From the NCBI GenBank assembly GCA_947499715.1, contig CANMPL010000002.1, forward strand, positions 248,001 through 312,000: a DNA stretch of 64,000 nucleotides. The letters are read 5' to 3'. Numbering within the stretch: position 1 is the stretch's first letter; every line of letters starts with the position of its first letter. The position numbers and the translations under genes were made by a program. The DNA comes from an uncultured Paracoccaceae bacterium (GTDB taxonomy: Bacteria > Pseudomonadota > Alphaproteobacteria > Rhodobacterales > Rhodobacteraceae). The notes under the pieces are model-generated. The model saw nothing but the letters and a program-made list of their open reading frames with translations. It had not been told where the DNA came from and searched no databases. Of the stretch, positions 32,602 to 44,810 are shown piece by piece.

Positions 32602-33653
32602 TGTCATCAATCGAATTGAAAGCTGTCGAGAAATGGTTCGGCAATGTGCAAGTCATCAAGGGCGTCGACCTTGCGATGGAAGAGGGCGAGTTCATCATCT
32701 TCGTCGGTCCCTCGGGCTGTGGTAAATCCACCTTGCTGCGCATGATTGCGGGACTTGAAGAGACCTCGCGCGGCCAAATCATCGTCGGTGGGCGTGACGC
32801 TACGGCGGAACCTCCCAGCAAGCGAGGCCTTGCGATGGTGTTCCAATCCTATGCGCTTTATCCGCATATGTCGGTGCGCGACAACGTGGGCTTTCCGCTG
32901 AAATCTGCGGGCCTGCCAAAAGCAGAGATCGACGCAAAGGTGAACGAAGCCTCGCGGGTGCTGAAACTTGACGACTACATGGACCGCAGGCCCAAGGATC
33001 TGTCGGGTGGCCAGCGTCAGCGTGTTGCCATTGGCCGTTCGATTGTGCGCGACCCCACAGCGTTCCTGTTCGACGAACCCTTGTCGAACCTTGATGCGTC
33101 GCTGCGTGTTGAAATGCGTTATGAGATCGCAAAGCTGCACCAGTCGCTGAAGACCACGATGATCTACGTGACGCACGATCAGGTCGAGGCGATGACACTT
33201 GCTGACAGAATCGTGGTTCTGGATGCGGGCAACATTGCCCAGGTCGGCAGCCCGCGCGAGCTATATGAGCGGCCCGCAAACCTGTTTGTGGCGCAATTCA
33301 TCGGTAGCCCGCGCATGAACGTGATGCCATGCAGCACCGAAGGCAGCACCTATAGCCTGCCCGGCCATCGGGGTGCCGCCTATGATCGCGCGAAACCCGC
33401 GACCCATATGGGCATCCGGCCAGAGCATATCACCCTGGGTGAAGTCGGCACCGGTGTCATTGATGGCACGGTTGATCTGCTGGAATACCTTGGCGCCGAC
33501 ACCTTTGTCATTCTGGCCTGTGGCGATCTGGGGCAAATTACGGTGCGTGTCACCGGCAACAGTGATCTGAAACCGGGCGACAAGGTCGGTCTGAACATGG
33601 ACAACAAGGACCTGCACTTCTTTGGTGCGGACGGTCTGGCGATCATGTCTTAG
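32601..33653 (+). CDS. ABC sugar transporter ATP-binding protein (MalK/UgpC type)
   Basis: This 350-aa ATPase has Walker [10 protein letters not shown], signature [14 protein letters not shown], Walker [12 protein letters not shown] and the H-loop [12 protein letters not shown]-type segment ([10 protein letters not shown]), followed by a C-terminal OB-fold regulatory domain. It energises the two permeases. It begins at the final base of the glycosidase stop (TGATG) and is the last gene of the operon. A large hairpin follows. Confidence 0.93.
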   Translation: MSSIELKAVEKWFGNVQVIKGVDLAMEEGEFIIFVGPSGCGKSTLLRMIAGLEETSRGQIIVGGRDATAEPPSKRGLAMVFQSYALYPHMSVRDNVGFPLKSAGLPKAEIDAKVNEASRVLKLDDYMDRRPKDLSGGQRQRVAIGRSIVRDPTAFLFDEPLSNLDASLRVEMRYEIAKLHQSLKTTMIYVTHDQVEAMTLADRIVVLDAGNIAQVGSPRELYERPANLFVAQFIGSPRMNVMPCSTEGSTYSLPGHRGAAYDRAKPATHMGIRPEHITLGEVGTGVIDGTVDLLEYLGADTFVILACGDLGQITVRVTGNSDLKPGDKVGLNMDNKDLHFFGADGLAIMS

Positions 33654-33659
33654 ATAAGA

Positions 33660-33709
33660 TGTTCGTAGGCGGGGGGCTCCTCCCAAAACCTGATCCCCGC
33701 CTACGAACA
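33660..33709 (+). terminator. Long hairpin after the ABC operon
   Basis: TGTTCGTAGGCGGGG and CCCCGCCTACGAACA form a perfect 15-bp stem around a 20-nt loop, starting 6 nt after the stop codon. No T-tract follows. It could end the transcript, stabilise its 3' end, or be a site for an anti-parallel RNA. Confidence 0.55.
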
Positions 33710-33773
33710 ATTGCCAGCGGCGTCTATCGCAGCGCCAGCATTACGGTGTCTCACGTCAAACGTGTGTCCCCGC

Positions 33774-33787
33774 AGAAAGCGCTTACA
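33774..33787. promoter_or_regulatory. LacI-family operator-like site before the second lacI gene
   Basis: AGAAAGCGCTTACA matches the perfect operator TGTAAGCGCTTACA at 7308 in 12 of 14 positions and sits about 110 nt before the lacI start. A separate palindrome CACGT-CAA-ACGTG lies at 33752-33764. The first site suggests autoregulation. Confidence 0.55.
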
Positions 33788-33894
33788 TATTGCCGATGAA
33801 ATGCCTTGCCCGCAACCCTGATTCTTGCACATTGATCAGGCAGCTATTGCGTGCCACAGCGATATGATAGCAACGTGATCTGGGGGGGAGACCG

Positions 33895-36538
<2,644 letters not shown>

Positions 36539-38665
36539 TCAGGTGGCAGAACAAGCGAATACACAGACGCTGTGGGCGTCGATGCGGGTGGTTTGGCCGG
36601 TCACGCAGACCGTGCCGTCATCGGGGCGAGCGGTGTTCAGGACAAGCTCCCACGCTTTGCCAAGAAAGGCGGGGGGGAGTTGTACGTCCGTCGCATCGCC
36701 CGCGTTGAAGGTCAGAAATAGCACGTCATCGGAGGCTGCATATTCGGGCGTGCCGGAGGATGTACGCACCTCAACACAAAGTGCTTTCCAGTCGGGGTTT
36801 TGCCAGTCGCTTGCCAATGGCGTGTTGCCGTCTGGCAGCCGCCAAAAAAGATCAGGGATCCCGTCGCGATCGCGTTGGCGTGAATGCAGGAACCGGATTT
36901 GACGCAAGACAGAGTGTTTGCGGCGCAGCGCCGCAAGACGTTGCACAAACCCCAACAGCGCCAAATCGGGTTTGTCCCAATTGACCCAACCCAGTTCGTT
37001 GTCTTGTCCGTAGGTATTGTTGTTTCCCTGCTGGGAATTGCCAATCTCATCGCCTGCCAACAGAAGCGGGGTGCCTTGGGACAAAAAGATCGTGGCCAGA
37101 AAATTGCGCTTGCGCTGGTCGCGGGCGGCGCGGATGTCCGGGTCGTCGGATGGCCCTTCGACACCCATATTGTCTGAATAGTTGTCGTCCTTGCCATCGC
37201 GGTTGTCTTCACCGTTGGCTGAATTGTGTTTGACGTTGTAGCTGACGACATCTTCAAGGCAGAAGCCGTCATGCACGGTGGCAAAGTTGATCGATGTCGT
37301 TGCCGCACGGCCCGAATGGTCAAACTGTTCGGCGCTGCCAAGGATCCGCTTGGCAAAGTCCGGCGTCATGCCGGTATCACCGCGCCAATACTTGCGCACG
37401 CCGTCGCGAAATTTGTCGTTGAATTCCAAAAACGGATGCGGAAACGCGCCAAGCTGATAGCCGCCTGGCCCCATATCCCAGGGCTCGGCGATCAGTTTTA
37501 CCCGGCTCAGGACAGGATCCTGCCGGATCGCATCCAAGAACCCGCCGCCACGGTCAAACCCATCATTTTCGCGCGCCAGCGAGGTCGCAAGATCAAAGCG
37601 GAAACCGTCAACGTGCATCACCTCGACCCAATAGCGCAGGCTGTCCATCATCATCCGCAATACCATCGGATGCTGCATGTTGACGACGTTTCCGGTGCCG
37701 GTGTCGTTCAGATAGAACCGCTTGTCCTTGGTCAGGCGGTAATAGGATTTATTGTCAAAGCCGCGATGGCAGATGGTCGGCCCCATCTGGTTGCCTTCGG
37801 CGGTGTGGTTGTAGACCACGTCGAGGATCACCTCGATCCCGGCGCTATGAAGGCGACGCACCATGGTCTGAAATTCCCAGATGCCCTGGTCGGTCATATA
37901 GCGCGGCTCTGGCGCGAAAAAGCCGATGGTGTTGTAGCCCCAATAGTTGCGCATGCCCTTTTCGGTCAGAAAATGGTCATCCATAAAGGCCTGTGCGGGC
38001 ATCAGCTGCACGGTTGTCACGCCGAGCTTGGTCAGATGGTCCAGCACGGGTTCGCTGCACATCCCCAGAAACTTGCCGCGCACATCATGGGGCACGCCGG
38101 GCATCCGGGCGGTCATGCCTTTGGCGTGCGCCTCGTAAAGCACCGTATCGGAACGCGAAATGCCGGGTGGTGCGTCGCTGCCCCAATTGAATGACGGATC
38201 AACCACCATAGACCGCGGCACACAAAACGCGCTGTCGCGGGTGTCAAAGCTCAGATCTTCGCGCGGACTGCCAACCTTGTAGCCCATCATCGCATCCGAC
38301 CAGCGGTATTTGCCAAAAATGCGTTTGGCATAGGGGTCCAGCAGCAGTTTGTTGGGGTTGAACCTGTGGCCCTCTTGCGGCGCGTATGGTCCGTGAACGC
38401 GGTAGCCGTATTTGGCGCCGGGGTGCAGGCCGGTGACATAGACGTGCCAGACATCGCCATCGCGCTCTGTCAGTGGAATGCGTGCGCGTTCCTTGCGGCC
38501 ATCGTCGCTGAACAAGCACAATTCAACACGTTCGGCATGTTCCGAAAAGACGGCGAAATTCACACCCTGACCATCAAAGGTCGCTCCCAAGGGATGCGGC
38601 TTACCCGAAGCGAGTGGGTGGTCCTTGAGTTGGGTCGGCAATTCAGTGGTCAGGTGGGCGTTCAC
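36539..38665 (-). CDS. glgX: Glycogen debranching enzyme
   Basis: This 708-aa GH13 enzyme hydrolyses alpha-1,6 branches of partly degraded glycogen. The N-terminal carbohydrate-binding domain is followed by the (beta/alpha)8 barrel with DGFRFDLATSLAREN (nucleophile Asp) and LIAEPWDMGPGGYQLGAFP (acid Glu). The typical DVVYNHTAEGNQMGPT and NFATVHDGFCLEDVVSYN stretches are present. Length is normal. It overlaps glgA by 4 nt and is followed by pgm. Confidence 0.95.
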   Translation of the reverse strand: MNAHLTTELPTQLKDHPLASGKPHPLGATFDGQGVNFAVFSEHAERVELCLFSDDGRKERARIPLTERDGDVWHVYVTGLHPGAKYGYRVHGPYAPQEGHRFNPNKLLLDPYAKRIFGKYRWSDAMMGYKVGSPREDLSFDTRDSAFCVPRSMVVDPSFNWGSDAPPGISRSDTVLYEAHAKGMTARMPGVPHDVRGKFLGMCSEPVLDHLTKLGVTTVQLMPAQAFMDDHFLTEKGMRNYWGYNTIGFFAPEPRYMTDQGIWEFQTMVRRLHSAGIEVILDVVYNHTAEGNQMGPTICHRGFDNKSYYRLTKDKRFYLNDTGTGNVVNMQHPMVLRMMMDSLRYWVEVMHVDGFRFDLATSLARENDGFDRGGGFLDAIRQDPVLSRVKLIAEPWDMGPGGYQLGAFPHPFLEFNDKFRDGVRKYWRGDTGMTPDFAKRILGSAEQFDHSGRAATTSINFATVHDGFCLEDVVSYNVKHNSANGEDNRDGKDDNYSDNMGVEGPSDDPDIRAARDQRKRNFLATIFLSQGTPLLLAGDEIGNSQQGNNNTYGQDNELGWVNWDKPDLALLGFVQRLAALRRKHSVLRQIRFLHSRQRDRDGIPDLFWRLPDGNTPLASDWQNPDWKALCVEVRTSSGTPEYAASDDVLFLTFNAGDATDVQLPPAFLGKAWELVLNTARPDDGTVCVTGQTTRIDAHSVCVFACSAT

Positions 38666-40092
38666 GCAATCAGGCTTTCATACAATGCAGCATATTTGCT
38701 TGATGATGTAGACCACCCAAGGGCCTGCGTCATCCCGCGTTTCTGCATTGTCTGCCAAAGTGACCTTTGGGCATATAGCACCAGCAATCGTTGCAGGGCA
38801 TGGCCCAGCGCGATCCGGTCGACCGGGTGGAATTGGATGCCCGTAGCGACCTTGTCAGCGACGGCCATCGGGTTTGCATCAATCACCGTATCGGCAAGGC
38901 CACCGGTGGCGGCAACCACGGGGACCGTCCCGTAGCGCAGCCCATAAAGTTGGGTCAGGCCGCAGGGTTCAAACCGGCTGGGCACCAGCACCGCGTCGCC
39001 GCCCGCGAACATGCGGTGGGACAGGGCCTCATCATAGCCGATGCGCAGACCGATTTTGCCGGGGTGCGCCTTGGCAAGGTCTTTGAGTTGTTGTTCCAAT
39101 GCCGCGTCGCCAGAGCCAAGCACCGCCAACCCGCCGCCACCTGCAATGAAGGTGGGAATGGTGTCGGCCAGCAGGTCGATGCCCTTTTGGTCGGTCAGGC
39201 GACTGACAATGATTGCCAACGGCCCCTTGATGTCTTTCAGCCCAAATTCCGCCATTAGCGCCTTGCGGTTGGCGGCCTTGCCTTTCAGCGATTTGGCCGA
39301 ATAGGGCTTGCCCGCCGGGTCGGTTTCGGGATTCCAGACGGCATCATCCACGCCGTTCAGGATGCCATGCAGATCGGCGCTGCGGTGCGCGATGACGCCA
39401 TCAAGCCCCATGCCGAATTCAGGGCGCATCAGCTCTGCTGCGTAGGTTGGGCTGACGGTTGTGATGGCGTCCGCCGTCATCAGGCCCGCTTTGAGCGATG
39501 ACAAATGCCCCCAGTATTCAAGGCAATCGGGGGTAAATTTATCAAATGGCAACATCAATTGGCCAAGCATCGCTGCATTCGCCGTGCCTTGGAAGGCGAT
39601 GTTGTGCACGGTCATGACGGTTTTGACCGACGAGTCCGCAAAGCGCAGATAGGCTGGGGCAAAGCCTGCCTGCCAGTCATGCGCATGAAGCACCTGCGGG
39701 GTCCAACCATCGGTCAGGCCATGCTGCGCGATCTGCGCGGCCGCCCAAGAGAGGGCAGCAAACCGCAAGGGATTATCCGTGAAGTCCGCAGGGTTGCCAT
39801 AGGGTCCGCCCGCGCGGTCATAAAGATGTGGCGCGTCAAGCAGCATGACCTTTTGGCCGTCCAGCGCACCTTCTTTCACCGATGCCGGGCCGCCGAACAG
39901 ATCGTCCGACGCCCACAGGACCCTCTTGGCCTTAGTCTTTTTCACCAACCCGCGATAGGCTGGCATCAAGGTGCGCATGTCCCATCCATGTGCGGCCAGC
40001 GCGCCCGGAAGCGCACCGGCGACATCGGCAAGGCCGCCGGTTTTGATGAACGGCACAACCTCTGAGGCGACTGACAGAACCCGGCGCGTCAT
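38662..40092 (-). CDS. glgA: Glycogen synthase
   Basis: This 476-aa GT5 glycosyltransferase adds ADP-glucose to growing alpha-1,4-glucan. The N-terminal KTGGLADVAGALPGAL motif (ADP-glucose binding Lys) and the C-terminal PSRFEPCGLTQLYGLRYGT motif are present. It lies 1 nt after glgC and overlaps glgX by 4 nt, all in the glgB-C-A-X-pgm operon. Confidence 0.96.
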   Translation of the reverse strand: MTRRVLSVASEVVPFIKTGGLADVAGALPGALAAHGWDMRTLMPAYRGLVKKTKAKRVLWASDDLFGGPASVKEGALDGQKVMLLDAPHLYDRAGGPYGNPADFTDNPLRFAALSWAAAQIAQHGLTDGWTPQVLHAHDWQAGFAPAYLRFADSSVKTVMTVHNIAFQGTANAAMLGQLMLPFDKFTPDCLEYWGHLSSLKAGLMTADAITTVSPTYAAELMRPEFGMGLDGVIAHRSADLHGILNGVDDAVWNPETDPAGKPYSAKSLKGKAANRKALMAEFGLKDIKGPLAIIVSRLTDQKGIDLLADTIPTFIAGGGGLAVLGSGDAALEQQLKDLAKAHPGKIGLRIGYDEALSHRMFAGGDAVLVPSRFEPCGLTQLYGLRYGTVPVVAATGGLADTVIDANPMAVADKVATGIQFHPVDRIALGHALQRLLVLYAQRSLWQTMQKRGMTQALGWSTSSSKYAALYESLIA

Positions 40093-40093
40093 G

Positions 40094-41365
40094 TCAGCCG
40101 AGCTCTGCCGCGCGTTTGGCCAGCATCGGTGCGGTGATCAACACAACGCCCGCATCCGTGCGGCGGAACCACTTGGCGTCTTCAACCGGGTCCTCGCCGA
40201 CGACAAGGCCTTCGGGGATGACAACGCCGCGATCCAGCACACAGTCCTTGAGTTGCGCTTTGCGGTTCACTTCGACATGCGGCAGGGCCACGACCCGGTC
40301 GAGCGAGCTAAAGGAATGGGTGCGCACGCCAGTAAACAACAGCGATTCCTTGATCTCGGATCCTGAAATGATGCAGTTGCCCGACACCATCGAGGATACT
40401 GCGTTGCCGCGCCGCCCTTCTTCGTTGTGGATGAATTTCGCAGGGGGGACGCTTTCTGCATAGGTCCAGATCGGCCAACTTGTGTCGTAAAGATCAAGCG
40501 GCGGGGTAAAGCTGGTCAGGTCGATATTGGCCTGCCAGAAGGCATCAATCGTGCCGACGTCGCGCCAATAGGGTTCTTTCTCGAGGCCGCTGGTCACGCA
40601 GCTATCCTCGAACCGGTGCGCCATAGCTTTGCCGTTCTTGACGATCTGCGGGATGATGTCGTTGCCGAAATCATGGCTGGATTTCTTGTCCGCCATATCT
40701 GACAGCAACATTTCGCGCAGGAATTCCCACCGGAACACATAGATCCCCATCGACGCCAAGGCGTGATCAGGATCGCCCGGAATGCACGGTGGATCGGCGG
40801 GTTTTTCAAGGAACGCGGTGATCCGGTCCTTGCCGTCACAATGCATGACACCAAAGGCGGTCGCTTCCATCCGGGGGACTGTCAGACAGCCGATTGTGAC
40901 GTCTGCACCGCTATCAAGGTGCTGCTGCAACATGATCTCATAATCCATCTTGTAGATGTGATCACCTGCAAGAACGACAATAAAATCAACATCATAGCTG
41001 TCTATGATGTCAATGTTCTGAGCCACCGCATCTGCGGTTCCTAAATACCATTTTTCTTCGGACACGCGTTGGGACGCAGGCAGGATATCCAGAAATTCGT
41101 TCCGTTCCGCCCGCAGAAACCCCCAGCCACGCTGACAGTGACGGATCAGGCTATGCGCCTTGTACTGCGTCGCAATCGCCATTTTGCGGATGCCGGAGTT
41201 CAGCGCGTTGGACAGGGCGAAATCGACAATGCGGGTCTTGCCACCAAAATAAACCGCCGGTTTCGCGCGGCTATCGGTCAGTTCCTTCAGGCGGCTGCCG
41301 CGCCCCCCGGCCAGCACAAAGGCCATGGCGCGATTTGAAAGGCGTTGGTTCGGTGTCGGCTTCAT
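40094..41365 (-). CDS. glgC: Glucose-1-phosphate adenylyltransferase
   Basis: This 423-aa enzyme makes ADP-glucose from ATP and glucose 1-phosphate, the committed step of glycogen synthesis. It shows the N-terminal nucleotide loop [20 protein letters not shown], the substrate motif FLEKPADPP and the C-terminal left-handed beta-helix region. The allosteric family is normally activated by fructose 6-phosphate or related sugars. It lies 25 nt after glgB and 1 nt before glgA. Confidence 0.96.
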   Translation of the reverse strand: MKPTPNQRLSNRAMAFVLAGGRGSRLKELTDSRAKPAVYFGGKTRIVDFALSNALNSGIRKMAIATQYKAHSLIRHCQRGWGFLRAERNEFLDILPASQRVSEEKWYLGTADAVAQNIDIIDSYDVDFIVVLAGDHIYKMDYEIMLQQHLDSGADVTIGCLTVPRMEATAFGVMHCDGKDRITAFLEKPADPPCIPGDPDHALASMGIYVFRWEFLREMLLSDMADKKSSHDFGNDIIPQIVKNGKAMAHRFEDSCVTSGLEKEPYWRDVGTIDAFWQANIDLTSFTPPLDLYDTSWPIWTYAESVPPAKFIHNEEGRRGNAVSSMVSGNCIISGSEIKESLLFTGVRTHSFSSLDRVVALPHVEVNRKAQLKDCVLDRGVVIPEGLVVGEDPVEDAKWFRRTDAGVVLITAPMLAKRAAELG

Positions 41366-41390
41366 TGTCGTCCTCCCGTGATGCCCAAAC

Positions 41391-43604
41391 TCAGGCTTTT
41401 TGCGTCAAGATTATTGTTGAAAGCGGCGGCAGAACCAAGGTCGCGGAATGATCTTGCCCCATCCACCCATCGGCCGTCGCAGTGACTCCACCCATATTGC
41501 CACGCCCGCCACCACCATAGCTTTCGGCGTCAGAATTCAAAACTTCGTCCCAATCACCACCAGCAGGCAGCCCGACGCGGTAGTCTGTCCGTTCAACCGG
41601 CGTAAGGTTCATCACCACGACCACCGGCGCATCGCCTGCATTTCCCAAGCGCATGAAAGCAAACACAGAATTGGCGGCGTCATTTGCTTCGAGCCATTGA
41701 AAGCCGCTTGGGCGTGTGTCGTTGACATGCAAGCTGGGCAGGTCGCGATAGACGCGGTTAAGGTCGCGCACCCACATCTGCATTCCCTTGTGGGGCCCTT
41801 GGTCGCATTCGTGCCAATCAAGGCTTTGGTTGTGGTTCCATTCAGCGGATTGGGCAAATTCCTGCCCCATAAACAAAAGCTTTTTGCCCGGATGGGTCCA
41901 CATGAACCCATAGTATGCGCGCAGGTTTGCGAACCGTTCCCAGGTGCTGCCGGGCATTTTGTTTAACATTGAACCTTTTCCGTGAACCACCTCGTCGTGG
42001 CTGATCGGCAGGATAAAGTTTTCGCTAAAGGCATAGTGCAGGCTGAACGTCATTTCATGATGATGGTGCTTGCGATGGATCGGGTCGAGCTGCATGAAAT
42101 GCAGGCTGTCATTCATCCAGCCCATGTTCCATTTGAAACCAAAGCCAAGCCCGCCATGATCAACCGGGCGGCTGACGCCGGGAAAGGCCGTGGATTCCTC
42201 GGCGACGGTCATGATCCCTTCGACGGTGCCATAGGCCAGCGTGTTGACGTTTTGTAAAAGTGCGATGGCTTCAAAATTCTCGCGTCCGCCTTCGTGGTTA
42301 GGCACCCATTCACCCGCATTGCGCGAATAATCGCGATATAGCATAGAGGCGACAGCATCGACGCGCAGACCGTCTAGGTGGTATTCCTCCAGCCAATACA
42401 AGGCGTTAGAGGTGTAGTAATTCGCAACCTCATTGCGGCCAAAGTTCGGGATCAGGGTGTTCCAGTCCTGATGAAACCCTTCCTTTGGGTCGGCATGTTC
42501 ATACAAATGCGTGCCGTCAAAGGTGCCAAGCCCGTGCGCATCGGTTGGGAAGTGTCCGGGCACCCAATCCAGCAGGACGCCCAAGCCCTTTGCGTGGGCC
42601 GCGTCAACAAAGGCGCGGAATTCGTCCGGTGTGCCGTGACGGATTGTCGGGGCGAACATGCCGACGGGCTGGTAGCCCCAAGAGCCATCAAAAGGGTGCT
42701 CTGAAATCGGCATCAACTCAATATGGGTAAATCCCATCCAATCGGCGTAATCGACCAGATCGCTTGCCAATTCGGTATAGGACAGCGGCCTGTCGCCTTC
42801 GGCCCGCTTCCAGCTGGCAAGGTTCACTTCGTAGACGCTGATCGGGGCATCGACGTTTTGCAACGCACCACGGGACTTGAGCCATTTGCTGTCGGTCCAG
42901 GTGGGATGCCCGATGTCACGCACGACAGAAGCCGTGCGCGGTGGGTGTTCCGCGCCAAAGCCGACAGGGTCCGCGCGCAACGGCAGGGTCGCACCATCAG
43001 GACCGACGATTTCGTATTTATAGGCCTCGCCTTCTCCGATACCGGGCAGAAAGATGTCCCAGATCCCGCTGTCGCTGGCGCGGCGCATCGGATGACGACG
43101 GCCATCCCAGATGTTGAAATTGCCCACAACCGAAACCCGCTGCGCGTTGGGCGCCCAAACGGCGAAATGCGTGCCAGACACCTTTTCGTGGGTGAGGACA
43201 TGCGCACCCAGTGCGGTCCAAAGTCGCTGGTGGCTGCCTTCGCCAAGATAATAAAGGTCCTCTGCCCCCAGAACGGGACCGAACCGATAAGGGTCGTCGA
43301 AATCCCAGCTTTGACCATCTGCCGTGGCCCGCAGGCGATATTTTGGCGGCTTGGCAAAGGATTGAACAAACAAGCCGGGATATTCGGGAAGTGGCTCAAG
43401 CGGCTTGACCGTCTTTGCCCCGATCAGGGCAGACACCGTTTGCGCGCCCGGCACGAAGGCCGTCAGCAGCCACAGATCCCCACGCTTTTGCAGCCCCAAT
43501 TGGTCAAAGGGGCTATTGCAGCGCCCTGCCAGGATGTCCCGCGCGGCATTATGGTCGACCAATGACGCAGGAGAGGGCAGGGGCGGCGCGCTGGCTTTGG
43601 GCAT
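41391..43604 (-). CDS. glgB: 1,4-alpha-glucan branching enzyme
   Basis: This 737-aa GH13 enzyme makes alpha-1,6 branches. After two N-terminal domains (N1 and the CBM48 region with [20 protein letters not shown]), the catalytic barrel has [19 protein letters not shown] (nucleophile Asp) and [17 protein letters not shown] (acid Glu). The start is the ATG after GGAGA giving [13 protein letters not shown] 40-residue upstream extension looks non-homologous. It is the first gene of the glycogen operon and diverges from the LpxR-like gene over 207 nt. Confidence 0.95.
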   Translation of the reverse strand: MPKASAPPLPSPASLVDHNAARDILAGRCNSPFDQLGLQKRGDLWLLTAFVPGAQTVSALIGAKTVKPLEPLPEYPGLFVQSFAKPPKYRLRATADGQSWDFDDPYRFGPVLGAEDLYYLGEGSHQRLWTALGAHVLTHEKVSGTHFAVWAPNAQRVSVVGNFNIWDGRRHPMRRASDSGIWDIFLPGIGEGEAYKYEIVGPDGATLPLRADPVGFGAEHPPRTASVVRDIGHPTWTDSKWLKSRGALQNVDAPISVYEVNLASWKRAEGDRPLSYTELASDLVDYADWMGFTHIELMPISEHPFDGSWGYQPVGMFAPTIRHGTPDEFRAFVDAAHAKGLGVLLDWVPGHFPTDAHGLGTFDGTHLYEHADPKEGFHQDWNTLIPNFGRNEVANYYTSNALYWLEEYHLDGLRVDAVASMLYRDYSRNAGEWVPNHEGGRENFEAIALLQNVNTLAYGTVEGIMTVAEESTAFPGVSRPVDHGGLGFGFKWNMGWMNDSLHFMQLDPIHRKHHHHEMTFSLHYAFSENFILPISHDEVVHGKGSMLNKMPGSTWERFANLRAYYGFMWTHPGKKLLFMGQEFAQSAEWNHNQSLDWHECDQGPHKGMQMWVRDLNRVYRDLPSLHVNDTRPSGFQWLEANDAANSVFAFMRLGNAGDAPVVVVMNLTPVERTDYRVGLPAGGDWDEVLNSDAESYGGGGRGNMGGVTATADGWMGQDHSATLVLPPLSTIILTQKA

Positions 43605-43642
43605 GTGGTCTCCGGTCTGAGTTACGCCAAGTGGACACGCGA

Positions 43643-43658
43643 TTGCATAAGTTTGCAA
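43643..43658. promoter_or_regulatory. Palindrome TTGCA-N6-TGCAA before glgB
   Basis: TTGCATAAGTTTGCAA has 5-bp arms and contains AAGTTTGC. It lies 39 nt upstream of the glgB start in the divergent region. A related element is at 43731. The binding protein is unknown. Confidence 0.4.
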
Positions 43659-43730
43659 CCGTTGGTTCAGGTTTAGGGCAAAGTCCGCAGATGGCAAATG
43701 TGGCGCAATGCACCACGCCGTCACGGAAAA

Positions 43731-43746
43731 ATCGCAAACTTGCGAT
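43731..43746. promoter_or_regulatory. Palindrome ATCGCAA-N2-TTGCGAT in the glgB/lpxR divergent region
   Basis: The 16-nt element has 7-bp perfect arms. Its reverse complement contains the same AAGTTTGC core as the site at 43643, so the pair may be two binding sites for one regulator. It lies 66 nt before the LpxR-like start. Confidence 0.45.
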
Positions 43747-43811
43747 GAAGCAGTAGCGCCACGTGCCGACTTCGCATAAGGCGATATCTGGGGGCCGACA
43801 AAGGAACGATC

Positions 43812-44702
43812 ATGCGCAATATTGCTGCCGCCGCACTTGTCCTGCTAACTGTTCAGCCGGTTGCCGCCGAAGGGCGCGAAACCATCGGGACGGGGCGGAT
43901 ATTTTCCAATGATTACTTGGGCGATGGCCGCGACCGCTGGCGGAGCGGATCCTTCACCTACAGTCATCTGCGGGCAAACGGCCCCTATGATGCCAGCAAC
44001 CGTGCTTTTGGCGATATCATCGAATACCGGCTGAAGACCGAGATTATTTCCCCCGGACGTGGCGGGACAGATCGACCCTATGTCGGGGCCATCAGCCTTG
44101 GGGCGCAGACCCATTTCGGTGATGGCCCTTGGCATTATGCGCTTGGGGCGGATGTGACCTTTATCGGTCCGCAAACCGGGCTATCGAACTTTCAAGAAGA
44201 GTTTCACGACCGTTTTGACCTGACCCCACCGTTGACAGCGAACGAATTGCCCAACGACGTTTTGTTCAGCGGGCGTGCTTCGGCGACCTACACCTATCAG
44301 GTGTCAGAGACCCTGAGCATCCGGCCATTTGCAGAAGCGCAAGCCGGTGTCGAACAAATCGCGCGCGTCGGTGCGGACGTCTTGGTCGGGGCGGTCGGGC
44401 AGGGCGATTTGTGGCTGCGCGACGATATCACCGGGCAACCCTATCGCGGCACCAACGGTGGCGCGACGGGCGTGTCGTTCCTTGCGGGTGCCGACTTTGC
44501 CGCCGTGGGCGACAGCGCCTATTTCCCTGCCGGGCGCGGTGCAATTCCCACCGATACCCGCAGCCGCGCGCGGATGGGTCTGCTGTGGCAGCCGCTGCCC
44601 GATCTGACTGTTTTCTACGGCCTGACCTACCTGAGCGAGGAATTTGAGGGTCAAGGCGAAGGTCAGGTTCTGGGCTCATTGCGGCTTGGCATCAACTTCT
44701 GA
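43812..44702 (+). CDS. Outer-membrane beta-barrel of the LpxR (lipid A deacylase, DUF2219) type
   Basis: This 296-aa protein has a signal peptide ending PVAAE and a beta-barrel ending in Phe (LRLGINF), so it is an outer-membrane protein. The mature N-terminus contains IFSNDYLGDGRDRWRSGSF, matching the Asn-Asp active-site region of lipid A 3'-O-deacylases. The rest alternates like barrel strands. It would trim acyl chains of lipid A, which changes the surface, but activity is inferred. It diverges from glgB and is unlikely to be linked to glycogen metabolism. Confidence 0.75.
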   Translation: MRNIAAAALVLLTVQPVAAEGRETIGTGRIFSNDYLGDGRDRWRSGSFTYSHLRANGPYDASNRAFGDIIEYRLKTEIISPGRGGTDRPYVGAISLGAQTHFGDGPWHYALGADVTFIGPQTGLSNFQEEFHDRFDLTPPLTANELPNDVLFSGRASATYTYQVSETLSIRPFAEAQAGVEQIARVGADVLVGAVGQGDLWLRDDITGQPYRGTNGGATGVSFLAGADFAAVGDSAYFPAGRGAIPTDTRSRARMGLLWQPLPDLTVFYGLTYLSEEFEGQGEGQVLGSLRLGINF

Positions 44703-44810
44703 GTATTTAATTACATCAAAGGCTTGATCCGCGATTCCGCAAAAGGTTAACGTGGGCCTCAGGACGCCGCGCACCAAATGACGCGGCGCAAGATAGGCAG
44801 AGTTACAGGT

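Noticed and set aside
37226-38194. 322-codon plus-strand frame opposite glgX
   Set aside because: Shadow frame of glgX; no ribosome site and no protein-family resemblance.
42723-43565. 280-codon plus-strand frame opposite glgB
   Set aside because: Shadow frame of glgB. No start signal or domain.
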